A stretch of 64,000 nucleotides of DNA from Thermoanaerobaculales bacterium. GTDB taxonomy: Bacteria > Acidobacteriota > Thermoanaerobaculia > Thermoanaerobaculales > Sulfomarinibacteraceae. Below the pieces are notes generated by a model that saw only the letters and a list, made by a program, of their open reading frames with translations, had not been told where the DNA came from and ran no database searches. Each line of letters starts with the position of its first letter. Within the stretch, counting starts at the first letter, position 1. This document shows positions 9,797 through 16,583 of this stretch, one piece after another. Position numbers and translations under genes: made by a program. The DNA lies in contig JARFRM010000040.1 of the NCBI GenBank assembly GCA_029287235.1, forward strand, positions 1-64,000. Direction: 5' to 3'.

Positions 9797-9980
9797 CTAG
9801 CCCAACCTTCTCACCAATTTTCGTCACGAGGGCGTCGAGGCGCTGTGCACAGCTGGGATTTCTCATCTTCGGGCGCGGAGGCGTACTCTGCAGTACGTTG
9901 AGCACACGGAGATGAGAAATCACAGCTGGGTGCTGTGCATCGTCGGCCGCAGTAGGAAATTGGTGAGAAGGTCGGGCTAG
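9797..9980. mobile_element. MITE-like inverted-repeat element (184 bp)
   Basis: The ends are near-perfect inverted repeats: CTAGCCCAACCTTCTCACCA on the left against CTAGCCCGACCTTCTCACCA read from the right. Inside, ATTTCTCATCT pairs with AGATGAGAAAT and a central CGTACTCTGCAGTACG hairpin closes the structure. No open reading frame. Size, termini and lack of coding capacity fit a non-autonomous transposable element; a long structured transcript is the alternative. No clear target-site duplication beyond the CTAG ends was seen. Confidence 0.65.
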
Positions 9981-10132
9981 GGTTCACAATCCTGTAATTT
10001 TTCACCCGAGGATCGTGTTGAACCCACTGACGAGGCGGGTTCCTGTGGTAACTTCACCGACGCGAACCGCAAAGAAACCGCGATCAACCGCATATAACGA
10101 ACGGGAATCACGACATCAAAGGGAGCTGACAT

Positions 10133-10705
10133 ATGAAGAAAACACTCGGATTGCTCATCGTCCTCGGCCTGGCGGCCACCCCGGCGCTGGCGCAGAAGGT
10201 CAACATCGACTACGCCCGCGACTTCGACTTCAGCGGACCGGAGACCTTCCAGTACGTCAACACCGAAGAATCCAACGCCTCCAACCCGATGATGGCCGAT
10301 CGCATCGAGTCCATGATCAAGGCGAAATTGAAGGCCGGCGGCGCCACCGAAGTCACCGAGAACCCCGACCTCTTCATCACCTATCACATCACCACCGAGC
10401 AGCAGACCTCGTACACGACCACCAGCTTCGGCTATGGCGGCTACGGTCCCGGTTGGGGCGGTTGGGGCGGCTATGGCTACGGCGGCATGGGCGGTATGAC
10501 ATCGTCCCAAACAACCGCCAGGAACTACACCGTCGGAACCCTCATCATCGATGCCTACGACAGCACGGACAAGAAGATGATCTGGCGCGCCACCGGTGAA
10601 GTCACCGTCAAGGACAAGCCCGAGAAGCAGATCAAACAGATCGAGAAGATCCTCAACAAGATCGGCAAGAAGTGGGCAAAAATCCTCGCGGACAAGGGCA
10701 AGTAA
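10133..10705 (+). CDS. DUF4136-domain exported protein
   Basis: A 190-residue protein with a clear signal peptide (MKKTLGLLIVLGLAATPALA) and the DUF4136 pattern: 'DYARDFDFSGPETFQY' at the start, a glycine/tyrosine-rich middle (GYGGYGPGWGG), then 'GTLIIDAYDSTDKKMIW' and a lysine-rich C-terminus. Most relatives are lipoproteins, but here there is no lipobox cysteine, so it is probably a soluble periplasmic protein. GGGAGCTGACAT gives a good ribosome site and a strong terminator follows. Function of the family is unknown. Confidence 0.85.
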   Translation: MKKTLGLLIVLGLAATPALAQKVNIDYARDFDFSGPETFQYVNTEESNASNPMMADRIESMIKAKLKAGGATEVTENPDLFITYHITTEQQTSYTTTSFGYGGYGPGWGGWGGYGYGGMGGMTSSQTTARNYTVGTLIIDAYDSTDKKMIWRATGEVTVKDKPEKQIKQIEKILNKIGKKWAKILADKGK

Positions 10706-10728
10706 GCGCTCGCCACGAGCAGATTTCA

Positions 10729-10755
10729 ACACCCGGCCTCGGCCGGGTGTTTTTG
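10729..10755 (+). terminator. Rho-independent terminator after DUF4136 gene
   Basis: ACACCCGGCC-TC-GGCCGGGTGT followed by TTTT, 21 bases after the stop codon. Confidence 0.9.
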
Positions 10756-10789
10756 TGCCGTCACCCGTCTTCGGCCTCCCTCCACAGAA

Positions 10790-11130
10790 CCGTAGGCGGG
10801 TCTCTTCAGTTCCCGCCTCAGAGCCGATCCACCGCAGTTTCACCGCAAAGATCGCCAAGAACAAACAGAACATCGCCTATCGACCCATCGCCCCACCTCG
10901 GCCACTCTCAATTGCGATGCCCTTGCGCCCCTTGCGCCCTTGCGGTTCAACCCTGCGATGGCTGCGATGAAATCTTCGGACATCTGCGCGATCTGCGGTT
11001 TCTCCCGGGAGGGAGGGGGAACTGTCAACCGTCGACTTCTCGATCTGTCCGGAAGCGACCGACACAGCCTTCTGCGACGCCGGAATCCACCAAAAATTGA
11101 CCCCGGTCAAGGTGAGACTCACCCCGCTCC
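10790..11130. repeat. Intergenic repeat cluster A
   Basis: No gene. The stretch contains phrases such as 'CACCGCAAAGATCGCCAAG', 'TTGCGCCCCTTGCGCCCTTG' and 'ATCTGCGCGATCTGCGG', which recur in related form near 24.9 kb, 32.9 kb and 52.4 kb. It is part of a dispersed, degenerate intergenic repeat family. Confidence 0.6.
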
Positions 11131-11200
11131 AGCATGGTTTCACTGTGGTATCGTCCAGAGACCAACATCGAGATCGAAAAGCCTTGCGGGAGGGTGAAGG

Positions 11201-12529
11201 ATGCGAAACATCAGCCTGATCGTGGGAATCTGCCTCGTATTTTCAATCGGTGCCTTCGCTGCAGAGGACCCAAAGGTCGCCGGCGCGTGCATGACGTGCC
11301 ACAAGGAGAAGTCGCCCGGACTGTACAAGCAGTGGTTCGACTCCGAGCACGCCGCCCACAGCGTCACCTGTCTGGGTTGCCACCAGGCGAAGAAGGGCGA
11401 CGCCGATGCCTTCTCCCACTACGACGCCACGATTGCAACCCTGGTGACCCCGGCAGATTGCGGCCGCTGCCACCCCAAAGAGGCCGAGGAGGTCGGCAAC
11501 TCCTACCACGCATCGGCGGGCAAGATCCTCGACTCTGCCGACGCCTATCTCGCCCATGTCGCCGCCGGCGACCCGGTCGCCGTTCTCGGCTGCGAGAGTT
11601 GCCACGGGGGCAAGGTCGAGATCGACAAGTCCAGCCCTAACAAGCTCGCCCGCCGGAGCTGGCCGAACTCGGGCATCGGCCGGATCAACCCGGACGGATC
11701 GCTGGGTTCGTGCAACGCCTGCCACACCCGGCACAGCTTCGCCAAGGCCCAGGCTCGGCAACCGGAAGCGTGCTCCAAGTGCCACCTCGGTCCCGACCAC
11801 CCCCAGAAGGAGGTCTACGAGGAGTCCAAGCACGGCAACACCTACTTCACCAACGAAGAGCTCATGAACCTCAAGGCGGACTCGTGGGTGGTCGGTGTCG
11901 ACTACGCGGCGGCGCCGACCTGCGCCTCGTGCCATATGTCGGCCACCAAGACCCAGGGCATCACCCACGATGTCGGTCAGCGCATTGCCTGGACCCTTCG
12001 TCCGCCGATCTCCAAGCACAAGGACAATCACGAGGTCAAACGCGCCAACATGCAGGATGTCTGCACCGCGTGTCACACCAGGACCTTCACCGACGGCCAT
12101 TTCTATCAGTTCGATGCGTCGGTCCGGCTCTACAACGAGAAGTTCGCCAAACCCGCCACCGATCTCATGAAGCTGGTCCGCGAGAAGAAGCTTCTGGAAA
12201 ACCCCGCCGCCTTCTCCAACAAGATCGAGTGGACCTACTGGGAGCTCTGGCACCACGAGGGTCGTCGCGCCCGCCACGGCGCCGCCATGATGGGCCCGGA
12301 CTACACCTGGTGGCACGGCTTCTACGACATCGCCCAACACTTCTACTTCAAGCTGCTCCCGCAGGCTCGAGATCTCGGTGACCCGGATGTTGACGCCTTT
12401 GTCGACCAGATCCTGTCCAGCGACCCCATGCACAAGTGGGTTCGCGAGCAGACCGAAGATCTGAAGAAACAGATCCGCGCCGGTGAGATGCAGAAGATCT
12501 ACACGAGGTTCTTCGAAGCCGAGGAGTGA
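11201..12529 (+). CDS. Octaheme c-type cytochrome, hydroxylamine oxidoreductase (HAO)-like
   Basis: A 442-residue periplasmic cytochrome with a signal peptide (MRNISLIVGICLVFSIGAFA) and eight CxxCH haem sites: CMTCH, CLGCH, CGRCH, CESCH, CNACH, CSKCH, CASCH and CTACH. The C-terminal 'WHHEGRRARHGAAMMGPDY' region matches HAO/octaheme-reductase proteins, where it lies near the active-site haem. Relatives oxidise hydroxylamine or, paired with a NapC-type quinol donor, reduce nitrite or hydroxylamine. The next gene, three bases downstream, encodes such a donor, so a reductive role is inferred. Whether the tyrosine that cross-links the P460 haem is present needs an alignment. Start supported by GGAGGGTGAAGG. 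Confidence 0.85.
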   Translation: MRNISLIVGICLVFSIGAFAAEDPKVAGACMTCHKEKSPGLYKQWFDSEHAAHSVTCLGCHQAKKGDADAFSHYDATIATLVTPADCGRCHPKEAEEVGNSYHASAGKILDSADAYLAHVAAGDPVAVLGCESCHGGKVEIDKSSPNKLARRSWPNSGIGRINPDGSLGSCNACHTRHSFAKAQARQPEACSKCHLGPDHPQKEVYEESKHGNTYFTNEELMNLKADSWVVGVDYAAAPTCASCHMSATKTQGITHDVGQRIAWTLRPPISKHKDNHEVKRANMQDVCTACHTRTFTDGHFYQFDASVRLYNEKFAKPATDLMKLVREKKLLENPAAFSNKIEWTYWELWHHEGRRARHGAAMMGPDYTWWHGFYDIAQHFYFKLLPQARDLGDPDVDAFVDQILSSDPMHKWVREQTEDLKKQIRAGEMQKIYTRFFEAEE

Positions 12530-12531
12530 GC

Positions 12532-14022
12532 ATGCTTCGCAGCTACCTCGACTTCGTCCGAGCGGTCTCCCTCGACCGCCTCGGCCGGGTGGGCGTCATC
12601 CTCGTCACCACGTCGTTCGTGAGCTTCATGGTGATGCAGGTGGGGATGCTCCTCGGCGTCGTCACCAACGCCTATGTCGGGCTCATCGTCTACCTGCTGT
12701 TTCCGGTCCTCTTCGTTCTCGGGCTGGCCATCATCCCGTTGGCCTGGTACCGGCAGCGCAAACGCACCGGCAAGAGCATCGATGAACTGTTGGAACAGAG
12801 CTTCGGGCCGGAAGGTGTCCAGGGCAGGGCTGCCGGGTCACGCGTGTTTCGCACCGTGGCCATATTGACTCTCGCCAACGTGCTGATCCTCGGGGTGGCG
12901 AGTATCAAAATGCTTCACTTCATGGACTCGGCAGAGTTCTGCGGCACCGCCTGCCACTCGGTCATGAGCCCCGAGTGGACCACCTACCAGGCTTCCCCCC
13001 ACGCTCAGGTCGCGTGTGTCGAATGCCACGTCGGCGAAGGGATGGGCGCCCTCGTCAACTCCAAGCTCAATGGAGCCTGGCAGATGGTTTCCGCCACCTT
13101 CAACCTCTATGAACGACCCATTCCGACACCGGTGCACCAGCTTCGACCCGCGCGTGAAACATGCGAGAAGTGTCACTGGCCGGAGAAGTTCTACGGCAGC
13201 CGGCTCCAGACCAGGACCAGCTACGCGAACGACGACCAGTCCACACCTCGCTATACAACACTCAACCTCAAGATCGATCCCGGTGCGGCCGGCAACTCAG
13301 GGGTCCACTGGCACGTGGATCCCGAGAACGAGGTGCGCTACGCCTCGGTGGACGACCGGCGCGAAGAGATGATCTGGGTCGAGTCACGGCAGCCCGACGG
13401 AAGTGTCCGCCGCTTCGTCAACACCCGTTTGACGGTGCCCGACCCGGAGGCTGAGGACCTGCGAACCATGGATTGCGTCGATTGCCACAACCGCGCCACC
13501 CACATTTACGAGGAACCGGAGCGCGCGGTGGACGAGCAGATCCGCCTCGGTGCCATCAACCGCGAGCTGCCCTACATCCGTCGCGAGGCGGTGAAGGCGG
13601 TCCGAGGGGGATACCCGTCCCTCGAGGCCGCCGAGCAGGGAATCCGCGCGGGGCTCGAGAGCTTCTATCGCCGCAGCTATCCGGACAAGGTCTCGTCGTG
13701 GTACGACCGCATCGATCAGGCGGTCGAGGCGATCGTCCGAATCTGGGCCCGCAACATCCACCCCGGAATGAAGATCGGGTGGGGCGCCTACCCCAGCTTC
13801 CTCGGCCACAGCGACACCCCGGGGTGCTTCCGCTGCCACAACCGCGACATCCGGGACGCCGAGGGCCGGTGGATCTCCGACGATTGCACCCTGTGCCACT
13901 CGATCCTCGCCTATGGCGAATCCACCCCGTTCGCCTATCTCGAACCGGCCGACGAAAAGGCGCGGAACCGACCCATGCACGAGTTCCTACGGGACGAGTT
14001 CCTGACCTCGATCGAAGATTGA
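12532..14022 (+). CDS. Membrane-anchored NapC/NirT-type multiheme cytochrome c
   Basis: A 496-residue protein with two N-terminal membrane segments (residues ~20-75 and ~105-125) and six haem-binding sites: one CX3CH (CGTACH, followed by SVM, as in NapC/NirT/NrfH relatives) and five CX2CH (CVECH, CEKCH, CVDCH, CFRCH, CTLCH). It would take electrons from the quinol pool and pass them to the octaheme partner encoded immediately upstream. I prefer ATG 12532 over the GTG at 12526 that overlaps the upstream stop. The pair almost certainly forms an operon. Confidence 0.85.
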   Translation: MLRSYLDFVRAVSLDRLGRVGVILVTTSFVSFMVMQVGMLLGVVTNAYVGLIVYLLFPVLFVLGLAIIPLAWYRQRKRTGKSIDELLEQSFGPEGVQGRAAGSRVFRTVAILTLANVLILGVASIKMLHFMDSAEFCGTACHSVMSPEWTTYQASPHAQVACVECHVGEGMGALVNSKLNGAWQMVSATFNLYERPIPTPVHQLRPARETCEKCHWPEKFYGSRLQTRTSYANDDQSTPRYTTLNLKIDPGAAGNSGVHWHVDPENEVRYASVDDRREEMIWVESRQPDGSVRRFVNTRLTVPDPEAEDLRTMDCVDCHNRATHIYEEPERAVDEQIRLGAINRELPYIRREAVKAVRGGYPSLEAAEQGIRAGLESFYRRSYPDKVSSWYDRIDQAVEAIVRIWARNIHPGMKIGWGAYPSFLGHSDTPGCFRCHNRDIRDAEGRWISDDCTLCHSILAYGESTPFAYLEPADEKARNRPMHEFLRDEFLTSIED

Positions 14023-14060
14023 ACCCGCCGAAGAACGGTCGGCGTCACAGGAGGATTCTG

Positions 14061-15296
14061 ATGCGAACCCACACTTGCTCGCGGCTGATCTTGATTCTGT
14101 CCGTCGCCGTCACCATGGCTGTTTCCGCGACACCGATACGCGCGGACGAGGCATCCGACAACGTCCTGGACGCCATCACCAAGGGCACATTCAAGCTCAA
14201 CCTCCGCTATCGCTACGCGGATGTCGATCAGGACGGTTTCGACAAACGCGGTCAGGCCTCGACCCTGAGGACCATGGCCGGCTACAAGACCGGCACGTGG
14301 AAGGGCCTCGAAGTCTACCTCGAGTTCGAGGACATCCGCGACATCGGCTTTGCCAACGATCACAACAACGCAGGGGCGGGATCGCTGTGGAACGGTGTCA
14401 TCGATCGACCGGTGATCCCCGATACACCCGTGACCGAGCTCAACCAGGCCTATCTCGGTTGGAGCCCCATCAAGGCGCTCCCCTTCCGTTTCGGGCTCCA
14501 GGAAATCGTCCTGGACAACTCGCGGTTCATCGGAAATGTCGGCTGGCGGCAGAACCACCAGAGCTTCGAGGCGGCCAGGGTGGCCTACGAGGGAGTCAAG
14601 AACCTCGCCCTCGGCTACTCCTACATCGGCCGGCAACACAATGTCCTCGGCGGTTCGCTGCCCATGTCATCCATGCACCTCAGCGCCGCCTACACGTTCT
14701 CGAAGATCGGCACCCTCAAGGGTTATGGGCTGCTGCTCGACTACGAACGTGAAGCCCAACAAGACCTCAACTCGACCACCTTCGGTGCCTTCTTCGACGG
14801 AAAGGCGAAGATCTCGGACGCCCTGAGCCTGATCTATCGGCTCGAGTTCGCCCGGCAGACCGACACCAACAACCCGAACAACATCAACGCCGGCTACGGC
14901 CGCGCCGATTTCGGCGTCTCCATATCGAAGGTGACCATCGCCGCGGGCTACGAGATCCTCGGTGGATCAGCCGACGACGGTCAGTTCCGAACCCCGCTTG
15001 CGACCCTGCACAAGTTCAACGGCTGGGCGGACAAGTTTCTCAACACCCCGACCAACGGTCTCCAGGACCTCTCGCTCTCCGTGACCGCAGTCCTCGGCAG
15101 GTTCAAGCTCATCGGGATCTACCACGACTTCTCCGCCGACACGGGTGGCGCCGGTTGGGGCACCGAGCTCGATGCCGCGGTGATCTACACCGCGCCCTGG
15201 AAGCAGCAATTCGCCGTCAAATACGCGGGCTACAGCGCCAAGGACCACGCCACCGACACGACGAAGTTGTGGGTGTGGACCAGCTGGGGGTTCTGA
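14061..15296 (+). CDS. Outer-membrane beta-barrel (porin-like) protein
   Basis: A 411-residue protein. The track ORF begins far upstream inside the previous gene; the real start is ATG 14061, after AGGAGG and before a signal peptide ending near TPIRA. The rest alternates polar and hydrophobic residues in amphipathic strands ('FKLNLRYRYADVDQDG', 'LKGYGLLLDYERE'), ending in aromatic 'WVWTSWGF', the usual C-terminal barrel signal. It resembles the alginate-export/OprD-like porin fold without a definite family. It is 38 bases after the NapC-type gene, so it is probably in the same operon and may let the substrate of the cytochrome system enter or form part of an outer-membrane conduit. Confidence 0.8.
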   Translation: MRTHTCSRLILILSVAVTMAVSATPIRADEASDNVLDAITKGTFKLNLRYRYADVDQDGFDKRGQASTLRTMAGYKTGTWKGLEVYLEFEDIRDIGFANDHNNAGAGSLWNGVIDRPVIPDTPVTELNQAYLGWSPIKALPFRFGLQEIVLDNSRFIGNVGWRQNHQSFEAARVAYEGVKNLALGYSYIGRQHNVLGGSLPMSSMHLSAAYTFSKIGTLKGYGLLLDYEREAQQDLNSTTFGAFFDGKAKISDALSLIYRLEFARQTDTNNPNNINAGYGRADFGVSISKVTIAAGYEILGGSADDGQFRTPLATLHKFNGWADKFLNTPTNGLQDLSLSVTAVLGRFKLIGIYHDFSADTGGAGWGTELDAAVIYTAPWKQQFAVKYAGYSAKDHATDTTKLWVWTSWGF

Positions 15297-15432
15297 TCCA
15301 ATTCAGGCCCGTCCTTTCCTCGGCCTCCGGCCGGTCTTCTCCGTGGGCGCCGATCCAGATCGACGCGGCGGCGGTTCCCGGGAGATCCGAAACGTAGATT
15401 CCGCCGGAGTGGGCACCTTCGTGAAACACCAC

Positions 15433-15596
15433 AGCCGTACCGGGTACGGTGGAATTCTCAGCCGTACCGCATTTTTCAGCCGTTTTAGCCGTACCTAGCC
15501 GTACCTTACCTAGCCGTACCTGGTACCACCTATTACGGTGATCGCTAGCCATATCTAGCCGTACCTGGTACGGTGATCGCTAGCCATACCTAAACC
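15433..15596. repeat. Short tandem repeats of (T)AGCCGTACC
   Basis: AGCCGTACC occurs at least six times in 160 bases, interleaved with two copies of ACGGTGATCGCTAGCCATA and several CCGTACC/GGTACGG palindromes. The units are too short and irregular for CRISPR. It follows the porin gene and could form several hairpins. Confidence 0.8.
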
Positions 15597-15933
15597 CTGT
15601 GTCGTCCTGACCTGGCAGGCGGGTCCGATGGACACACCGAAAACGGTGGTGCCCCGAGCCGCAGGGGCCGGACACAGCAAAGCAAACCCTTTGCCGACGG
15701 TAGTCCGGCCATGGTTCCGCCCCGGTCCCGGACGGTGGAACGACCCTTGCTTCAGGGGGACGAGGAAGCCGATGAGAAAACGCGGTCGTGGTGGACTCGG
15801 GGTCGCGACGGCGCGACCAACGGAGGATCACCACCGAGCACTGAGGGAAGCGAATCACGCCCCGCCGGGCGGGCGCGAATGTCGCGGACGCCGACAAAAC
15901 GGGAAACATGGGTGGCTGGAACGGGAGGACCCC

Positions 15934-16416
15934 ATGCAGCAGCTGTTTTTCATGATCCGCATCAATCATTTCGACGAACTGCGATCGATGATCGGACCCG
16001 AGCGGGCCGCCGCCGTTCAGCGCCAGGTCTTCAACGTGGTTCGCTCGGTTTGCCGCTCGTCCGACAAGGTTCTGCCCTGTCACAGGGACGAGTGCGGCGC
16101 CATCGCGTGGGTGAGCGACCCGGACGACGGGTCCCTCCTGGCAGACCGGATCCAGGAGCGTGTCCGGAGCCAGGTGTTCGATGCCGGCGACGGCTTCGAG
16201 TTCGGTCTGACGTGTTCGATCGGCTTCTCCGCGAACCCGGCGCCGGGGGCTGATCCGGATCAGGTGCTTTGGATTCGAACGGTGAAGCTCGCCCGCAGCG
16301 CGGTGGAATCCGCGTCGAGGTGCCCCGACGACGCCTGGGTCGGGCATTCTCGACGGGAGCGATCCAATCCAACCGCAATATCGGCGACGACTGCGATGAG
16401 ATCGGCGAAACAATAA
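15934..16416 (+). CDS. Small degenerate GGDEF-like protein
   Basis: A 160-residue protein. ATG 15934 is preceded by GGGAGGA; the longer track ORF lacks similar support. Residues 1-110 follow the spacing of a diguanylate cyclase domain: 'FFMIRINHFDELRSMIG' where active enzymes have 'DIDHFKxIND', and 'GLTCSIGFSANP' near the end. The signature GGDEF loop is replaced by RDECGAI, so c-di-GMP synthesis is unlikely; it may bind nucleotide or act as a decoy partner. The C-terminal 50 residues look unstructured. It lies upstream of a hybrid kinase and a PilZ-methyltransferase. Confidence 0.55.
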   Translation: MQQLFFMIRINHFDELRSMIGPERAAAVQRQVFNVVRSVCRSSDKVLPCHRDECGAIAWVSDPDDGSLLADRIQERVRSQVFDAGDGFEFGLTCSIGFSANPAPGADPDQVLWIRTVKLARSAVESASRCPDDAWVGHSRRERSNPTAISATTAMRSAKQ

Positions 16417-16583
16417 AGGTCGATGCCCCAGCCACTTGCTTTGATGAACTCAGGGGTCGCTCCGGATCAACTTTGAAGCAGCGCTGCGGAAGGGAATCCC
16501 GGAAACCATCCGAAGCGGAAGGACATGTCGCCTACGGCTTCATCCCCGGTGATACAATCGGTCTGTGTTTCATGGGGTGATTC

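Noticed and set aside
15217-15552. 111-residue minus-strand ORF across the tandem repeats
   Set aside because: Part looks protein-like (VFHEGAHSGGIYVSD) but it overlaps the porin 3' end, runs through the short repeats and has no start context.
15433-15596. Possible CRISPR array
   Set aside because: Repeat units are 9-19 bases with irregular or no spacers, and no cas gene is present.
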